A DNA stretch of 64,000 bases from Psychrobacter sp. Pi2-52 (GTDB taxonomy: Bacteria; Pseudomonadota; Gammaproteobacteria; Pseudomonadales; Moraxellaceae): positions 1-64,000 of the forward strand of contig NZ_CAJHBS010000012.1 of the NCBI RefSeq assembly GCF_904846705.1. The letters run 5' to 3'. Within the stretch, counting starts at the first letter, position 1. Each line of letters starts with the position of its first letter. Below are positions 38,770 through 48,658 of the stretch, in pieces. The translations under genes were made by a program, and so were the position numbers. The notes beneath the pieces were generated by a model. The model was not told where the DNA came from. It saw nothing but the letters and a program-made list of their open reading frames with translations, and did not search any database.

Positions 38770-40224
38770 ATGCCAGCACGACCGACCGATCGAGCACCAG
38801 TCACAAAACTAGAAAAACTCACTGCTCGTGTGAGCAAAGTAGTTAATGAAAGTGCTGTACTGCAGCCAGTCAGCAATAGTGTGAATAACTTAGCGAGAAA
38901 GCTTATCTTTCGTGCGCTACAGCACGTTCAGTTTGGTAGCCTCACGCTGATTGAAACATTTGACGAGCAGGAACCTAAGATAAGTAGCTTTGGCAAAGTA
39001 GCTACTAACGACGCTAGTAGCTCGGCGGTTGGTCGCCATTCGCTACATGTGACGCTACAGATTCATGATAGCGCTGTCTATCGTCAGCTATTACTTGGTG
39101 GCTCTATCGCGCTAGCAGACAGTTATATCGATGGTGAGTGGGATACGGATGATCTAACAGGTTTGATTCGCTTGGCGGCTCGTAACTTAGCAGTGCTCAA
39201 TAAACTAGAGAATCGTTTTGCTGGTATTAGTAAAGCATTTGAAAAAGCGAAGCATCAGCTGCGTAGCAATGACAAATCTGGCTCCAAATCCAATATCCTA
39301 GCGCATTATGATTTGGGCAATGACATGTATGAACGGTTTTTGGACGATACCATGATGTACTCATCGGCAGTCTATCCTACGCCTGATGTAACGCTCAGTG
39401 ATGCTCAGCAGCACAAACTGTCGCTCATATGCCAACGTTTACAGCTCAGTGCGGATGATAATGTGATTGAAATCGGTACAGGGTGGGGCGGTTTTGCTAT
39501 CTTTGCAGCCAAGCACTACGGCTGCCATGTGACCACCACGACTATCTCTGATGCCCAGTATGATGAAGCAAAGCGACGAGTCAAGGCGGCAGGTCTGTCT
39601 GACAAAATCACACTGCTCAAGCAAGATTACCGCGAGCTGACAGGTCAATATGACAAGTTAGTCAGTATTGAGATGATTGAAGCGGTGGGGCATGAGTACT
39701 TACCGACTTTCTTTGCCAAGTGTAATAGCTTACTCAAGCCAACAGGTCTTATGGTATTGCAGGCCATCACCTTTAATGATCAAAATTATCAAGACTATAT
39801 CGACTCGGTTGATTTTATCCAAACGCATATTTTCCCAGGTGGTTGTCTGCTTTCAAACCAAGAGCTGACGACACAATTCACAGCGCAGACCGATATGGTC
39901 GTCAAACAATTGCATGATTATGGCTTTGATTATGCGTACACGCTGCGTGACTGGCGTGCTGCATTTATGGCCCAGCGTGCAGAGATTCAAGCGCTTGGCT
40001 ATGACGATGCCTTTATCCGCCTATGGGAGTTTTACTTTTGCTATTGCGAAGGGGGATTCTTGGAGCGCACGATCGGTGTGGTACAAGTCACTGCGATGAA
40101 GCCTAACAACATCGATACGCTACATTTTTCTGATTTGCCATCTGCCGTCTTAAATCATAAAACGGTTTTGAACGATGAGACAGCCTTTAATGATGCAGAT
40201 ATGACAGACACAGCATCGGTATAA
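38770..40224 (+). CDS. Cyclopropane-fatty-acyl-phospholipid synthase-like methyltransferase
   Basis: This 484-residue SAM-dependent enzyme has an N-terminal lipid-binding region with GGSIALADSYIDGEWD (about 115-130) and a methyltransferase core with VIEIGTGWGGFAIFAA (about 235-250). Family motifs YDLGNDMYERFLDDTMMYSSA and IEMIEAVGHEY are present, as is the C-terminal FYFCYCEGGFLERTIG. It would transfer a methylene or methyl group to unsaturated acyl chains. Its operon partners suggest a modified product rather than simple cyclopropane, which is inference. The last 35 residues are Asp/Asn-rich and unconserved. Confidence 0.9.
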   Translation: MPARPTDRAPVTKLEKLTARVSKVVNESAVLQPVSNSVNNLARKLIFRALQHVQFGSLTLIETFDEQEPKISSFGKVATNDASSSAVGRHSLHVTLQIHDSAVYRQLLLGGSIALADSYIDGEWDTDDLTGLIRLAARNLAVLNKLENRFAGISKAFEKAKHQLRSNDKSGSKSNILAHYDLGNDMYERFLDDTMMYSSAVYPTPDVTLSDAQQHKLSLICQRLQLSADDNVIEIGTGWGGFAIFAAKHYGCHVTTTTISDAQYDEAKRRVKAAGLSDKITLLKQDYRELTGQYDKLVSIEMIEAVGHEYLPTFFAKCNSLLKPTGLMVLQAITFNDQNYQDYIDSVDFIQTHIFPGGCLLSNQELTTQFTAQTDMVVKQLHDYGFDYAYTLRDWRAAFMAQRAEIQALGYDDAFIRLWEFYFCYCEGGFLERTIGVVQVTAMKPNNIDTLHFSDLPSAVLNHKTVLNDETAFNDADMTDTASV

Positions 40225-40263
40225 GTTAGGTGATATAGATATGGTTTGTTCATAACTTTCATA

Positions 40264-40295
40264 GGGTCTCATACTGCATGAACAGTTTGAGACCC
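40264..40295. terminator. Hairpin between convergent methyltransferase and MFS genes
   Basis: GGGTCTCA (40264-40271) pairs with TGAGACCC (40288-40295). No long T run follows, so it is a weak terminator candidate for both convergent genes. Confidence 0.45.
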
Positions 40296-40325
40296 ATATG
40301 TTGAAAGGTTGTATATTGAAAAGTT

Positions 40326-41498
40326 CTACGATGCTTGCAGGGCACGCTTATCACGCAGACCTGAATAGCGTGTGACCGCTAGTGCCATTAAAGAGATAAC
40401 AGCGCCGATCCAAGCTGTGTCTTGTAGTGACATATTTTCAACCACGCTCCCACCGATGATTGAGCCTAATGCAATACCGATATTGAATGCAGCAATATTC
40501 AATCCAGAAGCGACATCGACAGCGTTCGGCGTATATTTTTCAGCTTGTTTGACAACGTAGATTTGTAGGCCTGGTACATTACCAAAGGCAAAAGCACCCC
40601 ATACCAGAATAGTCAGCACTGCGGCAATCTTGGACTGCATAGTAAAGGTGAACAGTAAAAGAATGACACTTAAGGCGCTAAATATAATGCTAAGCGCACT
40701 AATAGGGCCGCGTTTATCTGCAAGTTTTCCGCCCCAGATATTACCGATTGCAACGGACACGCCATATACGAGCATGATAAGACCGATGGCTGATGGCGCA
40801 AATTTGGTCTGCTGCTCTAAGATAGGTGCTAGGTAGGTAAACGCCGTAAACGTACCGCCATAGCCAAGAATAGTCATTAAATAAACTAGCAGTAGTTGTG
40901 GTTTTACAATGACTTGTAATTGCTCTTTGAAGGTTGCAGAGATAGATTTTTTTAGGTTTTTTGGTACTAATATTGCGCTACCAATTAAAGCGATTAAACC
41001 CAGTACTGAGACGACCAAAAAAGTAGCGCGCCAACCGAAATGCTGTCCAATCCATGTACCTAAAGGTACACCAGTGACGAGCGAAACAGTGAGTCCGGTA
41101 AACATAATGGCAATTGCGCTGGCTTCTTTTTCTTTACTGACGAGACTGGTAGCAATCATGGAACCAATAGAGAAAAATACGCCATGCGCCAGACCAGTCA
41201 AGATACGGGCAAGTATTAAGGTTTCATAGCTGGGTGCTTGCCAAGCCAGCAAGTTGCCAATGACAAACAGACCCATTAGGCTCATCAGTACGATTTTGCG
41301 GTTCCAGCGGCCAGTGAGTGCGGTAAGTATAGGGGCGCCGATGGCGACACCGACAGCATATAGACTAACGAGTAACCCTGCTGAAGGTAAGCTCACGCCT
41401 AGATCTGCGGCAATAGTTGGTACCAATCCAACGATGACAAATTCGGTTGTCCCAATTGCAAATGCGCTTAGAGTAAGCGCCCATAAAGCGAGTGGCAT
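40326..41498 (-). CDS. MFS transporter (AraJ/DHA1-type exporter)
   Basis: This 390-residue major facilitator has twelve predicted membrane helices. It begins ALWALTLSAFAIGTTEFVIVGLVPTIAADLGVS, typical of the sugar- or drug-efflux DHA1 (AraJ, YdhP) subgroup. The RxxxGxxxG-type signature is LTGRWNRK between helices 2 and 3, with LTGVPLGTWIGQHFGWR in motif C. The substrate is unknown. It is divergent from a LysR regulator 105 bases away, which probably controls it. Confidence 0.9.
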   Translation of the reverse strand: MPLALWALTLSAFAIGTTEFVIVGLVPTIAADLGVSLPSAGLLVSLYAVGVAIGAPILTALTGRWNRKIVLMSLMGLFVIGNLLAWQAPSYETLILARILTGLAHGVFFSIGSMIATSLVSKEKEASAIAIMFTGLTVSLVTGVPLGTWIGQHFGWRATFLVVSVLGLIALIGSAILVPKNLKKSISATFKEQLQVIVKPQLLLVYLMTILGYGGTFTAFTYLAPILEQQTKFAPSAIGLIMLVYGVSVAIGNIWGGKLADKRGPISALSIIFSALSVILLLFTFTMQSKIAAVLTILVWGAFAFGNVPGLQIYVVKQAEKYTPNAVDVASGLNIAAFNIGIALGSIIGGSVVENMSLQDTAWIGAVISLMALAVTRYSGLRDKRALQAS

Positions 41499-41567
41499 AA
41501 CGACATCCTAATAATTAAATGATGCGCGTAGTTTGACCGATTTATAGTTTGCAAAAAACAGCACAAA

Positions 41568-41586
41568 TGACAAAATACCTTTGTCA
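41568..41586. promoter_or_regulatory. Candidate LysR-type operator
   Basis: TGACAAA (41568-41574) and TTTGTCA (41580-41586) form a perfect dyad with a five-base centre in the 105-base interval between the divergent MFS and LysR genes. That size fits a LysR-family box. Confidence 0.5.
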
Positions 41587-41603
41587 ATTTTGTAAAGGTA
41601 ATC

Positions 41604-42509
41604 ATGATGATGGGACATGCTAAAACAGAAGACATAGAGATATTTTTGACGGTAGTAGACACGGGCAGCTTTACTGGCGCTGCCAACTTATTGAATCAGC
41701 AAGTAGCCAAAGTATCTCGTGCAGTGTCCAGACTCGAAGATACACTGCAATGTACGCTGCTAAATAGAACGACACGGCGCTTGGAGCTGACGGAGGAGGG
41801 GCATGTCTTTATAAGATATGCGCGTGAGAGTTTAAATACGTTATATACTGGTGAAGAGGCGATTAAGCTGTTAAAGCAAGCGCCGAGTGGGCATCTAAGA
41901 ATTGATGCCGCGAGCCCGTTTGTCTTTCATCAACTAACGCCTTTGGTTGGTGATTTTGTGGCGCAATATCCACACATCACTCTCGACCTCACCTCGCATG
42001 ACAATATTATTGATTTGCTTGAGCACAAGACGGATCTGGCTATCAGAATTGGCGACTTAAAAGACTCAAATTTGCATGCACGTCTATTAGGTAAAAGTAA
42101 GCTGCGGCTAGTAGCCAGTCCTGAATACTTACACCAGCATAATGAGGTGACTCATATTGATAATTTGAATGTTGATGATTTAAGCATTCATAAATTAATT
42201 GGCTTTAATGATGCATCAAAACTAAATAGTTGGCCACTAAAAACACCAGTTAAACTGAATTTTCATATGACTGGCAGTAGCGGCGAGACCTTACGTCAGC
42301 TATGTTTAAATCATCAGGGTATCGCTTTACTGTCACACTTTATGATTGGTGAAGATTTGAAATCTGGACGATTGGTTGAGGTGTTGCCTGAGGCGATAGT
42401 CAGACCAAACAACCGTGAAGCCATACAGGCGGTATATTACAAAAATAGTGCCGTATCATCACGCATTCTGGCATTTTTGGACTTTATCCAACCAAGACTA
42501 ACACTATAA
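41604..42509 (+). CDS. LysR-family transcriptional regulator
   Basis: This 301-residue regulator has an N-terminal winged HTH (about 8-65, FLTVVDTGSFTGAANLLNQQ) and a periplasmic-binding-like effector domain. It belongs to the DhaK/AaeR-like group with the RTTRRLELTEEG segment after the HTH. It is divergent from the MFS exporter and likely regulates it through the dyad between them. AAGGT lies before three consecutive ATG codons, so the start is uncertain by two residues. The effector is unknown. Confidence 0.92.
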   Translation: MMMGHAKTEDIEIFLTVVDTGSFTGAANLLNQQVAKVSRAVSRLEDTLQCTLLNRTTRRLELTEEGHVFIRYARESLNTLYTGEEAIKLLKQAPSGHLRIDAASPFVFHQLTPLVGDFVAQYPHITLDLTSHDNIIDLLEHKTDLAIRIGDLKDSNLHARLLGKSKLRLVASPEYLHQHNEVTHIDNLNVDDLSIHKLIGFNDASKLNSWPLKTPVKLNFHMTGSSGETLRQLCLNHQGIALLSHFMIGEDLKSGRLVEVLPEAIVRPNNREAIQAVYYKNSAVSSRILAFLDFIQPRLTL

Positions 42510-42548
42510 ATTTTATCCGTTTCTATTCATTTTATAAGAGGTAATATC

Positions 42549-42959
42549 ATGGGTTACGTTTTTATTTATCTCGCTGCTGTGGTTATCTTTTTGGGTGTCG
42601 ATGCTGTATGGCTGACGACCATGAAAGGCGCCTTTTATGAGTCGCGTATCGGGCATCTATTGGCTGATGAGCCAAACATGATGGCTGCTGGCGTGTTTTA
42701 TATGTTTTACATATTGGCACTTTGTATTTTGGTTCTATATCCGCAAATCAAAGCTGGCGCATCCGTTGGTCATATCTTCTTACTCGGCGGGTTAATTGGC
42801 TTGATGGCTTATGGAACATACGACTTTACCAATTTGGCATTGTATAAAGGCTTTACGCTAGATACAGCGTTGGTTGACTTTGTATGGGGTGGTATTTTGA
42901 CCGGTTCAGTGAGTGCGATAGTGGCATGGCTTGCGTATCGCTTTCATTGGTTAAGCTAG
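42549..42959 (+). CDS. DUF2177 family membrane protein
   Basis: This 136-residue protein has four predicted membrane helices. The family signature is seen as FLGVDAVWLTTMKGAFYES at the start and YGTYDFTNLALYKGFTLDTALVDFVWGG in the second half. The function is unknown. It follows the LysR gene after 39 bases with a good AGAGGT site and may share its transcript. Confidence 0.88.
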   Translation: MGYVFIYLAAVVIFLGVDAVWLTTMKGAFYESRIGHLLADEPNMMAAGVFYMFYILALCILVLYPQIKAGASVGHIFLLGGLIGLMAYGTYDFTNLALYKGFTLDTALVDFVWGGILTGSVSAIVAWLAYRFHWLS

Positions 42960-42979
42960 CGATTATATCTTGGTTTATC

Positions 42980-43153
42980 TAGGGCGTGTCCTCAATTCAA
43001 TCGATAGTCATCTAAATGGGTTAAAAATGGCTAAATCTTGCCAAACAGCGTCAAATAGCTGACTAATATCTCGATATTATCTGCGCTATTTTCCTTGTTT
43101 GACTGCGATTTAACTCATTTTTATCACCATTTTTAAAATGAGGACACGCCCTA
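42980..43153. mobile_element. Short MITE-like element (174 bp)
   Basis: Both ends carry the identical 15 bases TAGGGCGTGTCCTCA in inverted orientation, including the TA that is probably the duplicated target. The 140 bases inside do not code. A diverged copy of the right end alone occurs at 53779-53802, which supports a repeat family. Confidence 0.75.
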
Positions 43154-43282
43154 ACGCTGTTTAAATAGCCTTGATTTACATAATTTAGACTGTCCAATGA
43201 CAGAGGTCTGTTTGTGCTATATGGCGACCTGCTGTATAAATGGTAGACATAATAAATAAGTGTTAACCCATTAAGGAATATT

Positions 43283-43837
43283 ATGCCGCAATACAATACC
43301 AGCTCCACTGCTAAAAAAGCCCCATTAAACCATGAGCTATACATGTCAGTACTGATGACGCCTGATATGGCGAATTTCATTGGCAATGTGCATGGTGGGG
43401 ATTTGCTCAAGATGCTTGATCAGGTCGCTTATGCTTGTGCCAGTCGCTATAGTGGTAATTATGTGGTGACACTGTCTGTCGATCAGGTGATGTTCCGTGA
43501 GCCAATATATGTGGGCGAGTTGGTTACTTTTGCAGCCAGTGTCAATTATGTTGGCAACACTTCAATGGAAGTAGGTATCCGCGTCGAAGCAGAAGATGTG
43601 CGTGGTCGTACTGTTCGTCATACCAATAGCTGTTACTTTACGATGGTGGCTATCGATAACAATGGTAAACCGACATCCGCACCGCCACTCGATATCAAAA
43701 ATAAGATGCAGCAATGTCGAGCTGATGCGGCTAAAGAACGAAAGAAACTGCGTATGGAAAGCTCACATCGTCCAAGTTGTGATTTCGAAGAGATTAACAA
43801 GCAGTTTAGCGAACATGAAGTAGATGACAAAAAATAG
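43283..43837 (+). CDS. Acyl-CoA thioesterase (hotdog fold, YciA-like)
   Basis: This 184-residue hotdog-fold enzyme hydrolyses acyl-CoA to free acid and CoA. The active-site region reads NVHGGDLLKMLDQVAYACASRY, with the family Asp, and VDQVMFREPIYVGELV forms the next conserved strand. The C-terminal 40 residues are basic and unconserved. The quaternary form is usually a hexamer. It stands alone downstream of the small MITE. Substrate chain length cannot be read from the sequence. Confidence 0.9.
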   Translation: MPQYNTSSTAKKAPLNHELYMSVLMTPDMANFIGNVHGGDLLKMLDQVAYACASRYSGNYVVTLSVDQVMFREPIYVGELVTFAASVNYVGNTSMEVGIRVEAEDVRGRTVRHTNSCYFTMVAIDNNGKPTSAPPLDIKNKMQQCRADAAKERKKLRMESSHRPSCDFEEINKQFSEHEVDDKK

Positions 43838-44024
43838 CCTAAGTTATTTAAAGCTATCTAAAATTGTATAAAGTTATCTAGGTTTATTGAATTAATAATT
43901 CATACAACGACTCACTAAAAAGACACTGAGATTGTAGAGCGCTTATTTTAAGCTGATATATATTTCAAGCCATTTATCTACGGCAAAAATTCTACTATCA
44001 ATACCTTATTTCAGTGAGTCTAGT

Positions 44025-45113
44025 ATGAGTCTAAAGCCATCTATTGCTAATCCCCAGCGCCATTTACCAGCCGCTCCTAAAGCGCAAACACCTCGTGCAC
44101 GTGGGGCAGGTACTCCTAAAATTTTAAATGACCCTGAATTAAAACATACCCTTAATCAAAGCCCTGAAACCAACGATGAGCATTCAGGCTCACTGATCAC
44201 TGTGTTAATTGCGGTTGGGGCCAATCTGGTTATTGCAATTGCAAAAACCGTTGCCGCTTTTATGACAGGCTCAGCCTCCATGATTGCAGAAGCAGCTCAC
44301 TCATGGGCAGATGCTGGTAATGGTACATTACTCATCGTTGCAGAAAAAAAGTCCATCAAACCTGCTGATAAAAGCCATCCGTTAGGCTACGGCAAAGAGT
44401 CTTATGTTTGGTCTATGATTGCTGCCTTTGGGGTATTTACGGCAGGCTCGATTGTCTCTATCTATACGGGTATTAAGGAATGGAACGCTACTGAGTCTGA
44501 GGCTAACTATACGATTGGCTTTATCGTATTGGCAGTGGCGTTTGTGCTCGAGGGGATCTCATTGATTCAGGCATACAGACAAAGTAAAAAACATGGTGAA
44601 GCGCTCGATATCAGTGCACTTGGCTATGTCGTAGATACCTCTAACCCAACGTTGCGCGGCGTATTCTTTGAAGATTTAGCAGCGGTCATCGGCTTGGTGA
44701 TTGCCGCTGCTGCTATGGGTATGCACGCTTATACGGGTGAACCGTATTGGGATGCGTTAGGGTCTATCATTGTCGGTCTACTATTGGGCGTCGTCGCCAT
44801 ATTCTTAATTAGTCGTAACCGAGATTTCTTAGTCGGGCATAGAGTCACTGACCGTATGCACGAATATGTTTTAAGCGAGCTGCTAAATCATCCAGATATC
44901 GATAGTGTGTCCTACCTGCATCTAGAGTGGGTCGGACCAAAAAAGATATTTATGGTGGCGGCAGTAGATATCGCCGGCAATCAAAAAGAAGAGCATATCG
45001 CTCAGAAGTTTGAAGAGATTGAAAATTTATTTAGAGGTAACCCAGTCTTTCAAGAGGCTATCTTGACACTGTCCGAACCTAACGCTGAGCTGCTAAGTTT
45101 AGAGAATATTTAA
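44025..45113 (+). CDS. Cation diffusion facilitator (CDF) family transporter
   Basis: This 362-residue divalent-metal/proton antiporter has a 60-residue Pro-rich cytoplasmic N-terminus and then six helices. The first metal-site motif is AAHSWADAGN in helix 2; the second is FFEDLAAVIG in helix 5, with E in place of the usual H, as in the ZnT9-like branch. A cytoplasmic C-terminal domain follows. Zinc, iron or manganese export is possible; specificity is not decided by what I can see. It is convergent with dps. Confidence 0.88.
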   Translation: MSLKPSIANPQRHLPAAPKAQTPRARGAGTPKILNDPELKHTLNQSPETNDEHSGSLITVLIAVGANLVIAIAKTVAAFMTGSASMIAEAAHSWADAGNGTLLIVAEKKSIKPADKSHPLGYGKESYVWSMIAAFGVFTAGSIVSIYTGIKEWNATESEANYTIGFIVLAVAFVLEGISLIQAYRQSKKHGEALDISALGYVVDTSNPTLRGVFFEDLAAVIGLVIAAAAMGMHAYTGEPYWDALGSIIVGLLLGVVAIFLISRNRDFLVGHRVTDRMHEYVLSELLNHPDIDSVSYLHLEWVGPKKIFMVAAVDIAGNQKEEHIAQKFEEIENLFRGNPVFQEAILTLSEPNAELLSLENI

Positions 45114-45201
45114 TCTGGGGATTTGATGGATTGAATATGTAATATGTATGTCATATCGAATGCTTTTAAGTACGCTTGCTAAATTCAAAAACCTAGACAC
45201 G

Positions 45202-45229
45202 AAAAAGCCGTCAACTATGACGGCTTTTT
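45202..45229. terminator. Bidirectional terminator between CDF and dps genes
   Basis: AAAAAGCCGTCA (45202-45213) pairs perfectly with TGACGGCTTTTT (45218-45229) over a four-base loop, with A and T runs at either end. Confidence 0.9.
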
Positions 45230-45270
45230 TTATAACTCTAGTGCTTAGTGACTAGTCAAATTGAATGCTA

Positions 45271-45753
45271 TTATTTCTTTGGTGCGTTTGCACCGATGAA
45301 CCATGCGTCTTTATCGACGATACGGCTAGCTTCTGTAAATAAGTCAGCGGTGTCTTCATCGCCTGCATCGCCAGCTGTAGCAATCGCTTCACGCAATGTC
45401 TCTGCGACTTTTTTATAGCGGCTAGTTAACTCACGAACATGCTGATCTACTTCAGTGATGTCGGTTGGATAATCATCTAGTATAGACTCTTTTACTACGC
45501 GACTTGCCAAACCGTTTGGTTGACCACCTAGGATTACAATGCGCTCTGCGATAGTATCTGATACTTCGAGGATACGCTCTGATGTCTCATCTAGTAATTG
45601 ATGCACACCGATAAAGCCCGTGCCTTGTAGATTCCAATGGCACTGTTTGCCATCTAAGGTCAAATCGATAACGTTTGCTAGGTTAGCGTTTAGCAAATCA
45701 ATCATTTTTTTCGCAGTTTCGTCTGAAATACCACTTGCGTAACGTTCTCTCAT
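45271..45753 (-). CDS. dps: Dps-family DNA-protecting ferritin
   Basis: This 160-residue ferritin-like protein forms a dodecameric cage that oxidises and stores iron with hydrogen peroxide and shields DNA. The intersubunit ferroxidase ligands are seen as H39 (KQCHWN), H51, D66 and E70, with the spacing expected of Dps. The N-terminus is short and has few Lys, so direct DNA binding may be weak. The start is followed by RERYASGIS; a GGAGT site precedes it. It is convergent with the metal exporter, which fits metal and oxidative stress defence. Confidence 0.92.
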   Translation of the reverse strand: MRERYASGISDETAKKMIDLLNANLANVIDLTLDGKQCHWNLQGTGFIGVHQLLDETSERILEVSDTIAERIVILGGQPNGLASRVVKESILDDYPTDITEVDQHVRELTSRYKKVAETLREAIATAGDAGDEDTADLFTEASRIVDKDAWFIGANAPKK

Positions 45754-46235
45754 ATTTTACTCCGTCATTTATTTAAAATTATTGTATTGAATGAAAGTTC
45801 AATGTATTTTTATTGGTCTTCTAATCGATGACAATCAAGTTAAAACTAATAATAAGAATTGCTGTACAGCTATCCATTCACTAGTACTGATCACTAATAC
45901 TTAGAAGTCATCAACTTGTTAATTCAAGAACGATAATAGCAGCTTAACTCAGTGTTGGAACCCTTGAGTGTTAGGCTTTGTTGAGTGGTCGTGTAACGAG
46001 TTTGTTAACCGTGAAAAGCTTTGTAAATTTATCGAATACTGTGTGCGTTTTTTATAACGATGTAAGTTTTATCCGCTAATATTAAGCCTTAACTTTTAAT
46101 AAACCTTACCTTTATATACTTATATTTTGGGCAGCGAGAGAGCGTTTCGACTATAGGATAAGACTCCTTATTCTCCTTTAAAAACCGCTGCTCAGACCCC
46201 ATATTGTTATAAACCTTAAGAAGAAGAAAGCCATT
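45754..46235. other. 482-base intergenic region upstream of dps and uvrB
   Basis: This divergent interval must hold the dps and uvrB promoters. I see no gene. A GCTGTACAGC palindrome (45861-45870) is present but does not match a full LexA box. Confidence 0.5.
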
Positions 46236-48347
46236 ATGCGAATGCCTGAACCGCGCTCATCGCGTCAGTTAAATCAATTGGCCACTCAGCTCCAAGGCGA
46301 AGCTGAAATTAGTGGTGTTAATGCGTCAGGGACGCAAATATCAAGTCGTGCCTTTGAGATGGTTACTGACTTTGAGCCAGCAGGCGACCAGCCGCAAGCC
46401 ATCAAAAAGCTAGTTAATGGTATCAACTCGGACATGGACGAGCAGTTGCTACTAGGTGTGACTGGTTCTGGTAAGACCTATACCATGGCGAAGGTCATCG
46501 CTGAAACTCAGCGTCCGACCATTATTATGGCGCACAACAAAACATTAGCGGCTCAGCTATATGGTGAGTTCAAATCTTTTTTTCCTAATAATGCGGTTGA
46601 ATATTTTGTCAGCTATTATGATTACTATCAGCCAGAAGCGTATGTCGCTGCTAGTGATACCTTTATCGAAAAAGACAGCGCTATTAACGATCATATTGAT
46701 CAGATGCGCCTTTCCGCCACGCGTGCCTTGTTAGAGCGTCGTGATGCGATTATTGTCGCTTCGGTATCCTGCATCTATGGTTTGGGTGATCCAGAAAGTT
46801 ATCTTAAAATGCTATTACATGTCGTTGTGGGCGATAACATTGACCGTACGGCGACTATCAAGCGTTTGGTTGAGATGCAGTACACGCGTAACGAGCTAGA
46901 TTTTGGCCGTGGTACGTATCGCTTGCGTGGAGAGCTGTTAGATATCTATCCTGCTGAATCTGAGCAGCTAGCCGTACGTGTGCATTTATTTGACAACGAA
47001 GTCGAAAAGATTACGTGGTTTGATCCTTTGACGGGTAAGACAGTACGCAGCGTGCCACGTATTACCATTTATCCAAAGTCGCACTATGTGACGCCGCGCA
47101 ATAAGCTAGAAGCTGCTAGCCACACGATTCGTGCTGAGCTAGAGCCGCGTTTAGAGTACTTCCGTGACAATAACAAACTGATTGAAGCACAGCGTCTCAA
47201 AGAGCGTACTCAGTATGACTTGGAGATGATCCAGCAGCTTGGTTACTGTAACGGTATCGAAAACTACTCACAGCATCTCTCTGGTCGTCCATCAGGGGAA
47301 GCGCCGCCGACGTTGTTTGATTATATTCCAGAAGATGCCTTGTTGTTCCTTGATGAGTCACATGTGACGGTTTCGCAGATTGGCGCGATGTATAAAGGCG
47401 ATAGATCGCGTAAAGAAAACTTGGTCAATTATGGTTTTAGACTACCCAGTGCGATGAATAACCGCCCGATGAAGTTTGAAGAGTGGGAGCGTATCAAGCC
47501 AAAAACCATTTATGTCAGTGCCACGCCAGCATTGTATGAGCTTGAGCATAGCGAGCAAGTCGTTGAGCAGGTCGTCCGTCCGACGGGTCTGATTGACCCT
47601 GAGATTGAGATACGTCCTGTCTTGACGCAAGTCGATGATGTGCTATCAGAGATTACCAAACGCCGTGAAAAAGACGAGCGTGTACTGATTACCACGTTGA
47701 CTAAGCGCATGTCAGAAGATTTGACCAGTTATCTTAAAGAGTATGATGTAAAAGTCGCTTATCTACATTCGGACATCGATACTGTTGAGCGTATGCAGAT
47801 TATTCATGAGCTCCGTACTGGCGTGCATGATGTGCTGGTCGGTATCAACTTATTACGTGAAGGCTTGGATATGCCTGAGGTATCACTGGTAGCGATATTT
47901 GATGCTGATAAAGAAGGCTTTTTGCGTTCAGAGCGTTCGCTTATTCAGACCATTGGTCGTGCAGCGCGTCACTTGAATGGTAAAGCCATTCTCTATGCTG
48001 ATCGCATTACGCCAAGTATGCAAAAGGCGATAGATGAGACGGATCGTCGCCGTGATAAGCAGATTGCCTTTAACCTTGAGCATAACATTACGCCAAAAGG
48101 TGCTCGCCGTAGTATCACGGACAAGATTGATACGGGTGAAAGCTTGGATGCCAATGACAATCAAGCTATCCCAGTTAAGAGTAACTTGCCAGATGTGGAT
48201 ATCAATATCTTGCGTAGTCCTGATCTGCTTGCCAAAGAAATCAAACGATTAGAGAAGCAAATGCAGCAAATGTCGCGTGATTTGAAGTTTGAAGAAGCAG
48301 CAAAAACGCGTGATAAAGTGCTTGAGTTAAAAGCACATTTAATCTGA
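46236..48347 (+). CDS. uvrB: UvrB, excinuclease ABC subunit B
   Basis: This 703-residue damage-verifying helicase of nucleotide excision repair is loaded by UvrA and recruits UvrC. The Walker A motif GVTGSGKT is at 74-81, followed by the beta-hairpin region [20 protein letters not shown]. The DESH box is in [13 protein letters not shown], the late helicase motif in [13 protein letters not shown], and the C-terminal UVR coiled coil in [20 protein letters not shown]. It has about 30 extra residues before the conserved FEPAGDQP start. The AAGAAGAAAG ribosome binding site supports the ATG at 46236. Confidence 0.97.
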   Translation: MRMPEPRSSRQLNQLATQLQGEAEISGVNASGTQISSRAFEMVTDFEPAGDQPQAIKKLVNGINSDMDEQLLLGVTGSGKTYTMAKVIAETQRPTIIMAHNKTLAAQLYGEFKSFFPNNAVEYFVSYYDYYQPEAYVAASDTFIEKDSAINDHIDQMRLSATRALLERRDAIIVASVSCIYGLGDPESYLKMLLHVVVGDNIDRTATIKRLVEMQYTRNELDFGRGTYRLRGELLDIYPAESEQLAVRVHLFDNEVEKITWFDPLTGKTVRSVPRITIYPKSHYVTPRNKLEAASHTIRAELEPRLEYFRDNNKLIEAQRLKERTQYDLEMIQQLGYCNGIENYSQHLSGRPSGEAPPTLFDYIPEDALLFLDESHVTVSQIGAMYKGDRSRKENLVNYGFRLPSAMNNRPMKFEEWERIKPKTIYVSATPALYELEHSEQVVEQVVRPTGLIDPEIEIRPVLTQVDDVLSEITKRREKDERVLITTLTKRMSEDLTSYLKEYDVKVAYLHSDIDTVERMQIIHELRTGVHDVLVGINLLREGLDMPEVSLVAIFDADKEGFLRSERSLIQTIGRAARHLNGKAILYADRITPSMQKAIDETDRRRDKQIAFNLEHNITPKGARRSITDKIDTGESLDANDNQAIPVKSNLPDVDINILRSPDLLAKEIKRLEKQMQQMSRDLKFEEAAKTRDKVLELKAHLI

Positions 48348-48396
48348 TAACTTGGGTTAAATATTAGGACTAAAAAGAGGCTAAACAATAGTGAAG

Positions 48397-48427
48397 GTGA
48401 GGTGCTTGTTGAGTACCTCACTTTTTT
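48397..48427 (+). terminator. uvrB terminator
   Basis: GTGAGGT (48397-48403) pairs with ACCTCAC (48415-48421), followed by six T. It lies 50 bases past the uvrB stop. The remaining bases to 48658 show no gene. Confidence 0.7.
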
Positions 48428-48658
48428 GTGGTTTATTCAATATCGGAACGTGCAGAATACTTGTAATACTGCGCATTGCCACTTACCATATCCGCATAAA
48501 TCTCACCATCCATATAATATTTCAAAAATTTAAGTTAAATGCTAACAAGCCGAGCATGTGTAATGCTCTATTTGGGCTAGGCTTGTTGTTTTCATAGATC
48601 ACATTGTCAACACAGACTAAATTTTTGGAATGGACATAATCTAGGCGTATTATTCACT

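Noticed and set aside
45861..45870. GCTGTACAGC palindrome upstream of uvrB as a LexA box
   Set aside because: The spacing does not match CTGT-N8-ACAG, and it lies far from the gene. Moraxellaceae SOS control differs from that of E. coli.
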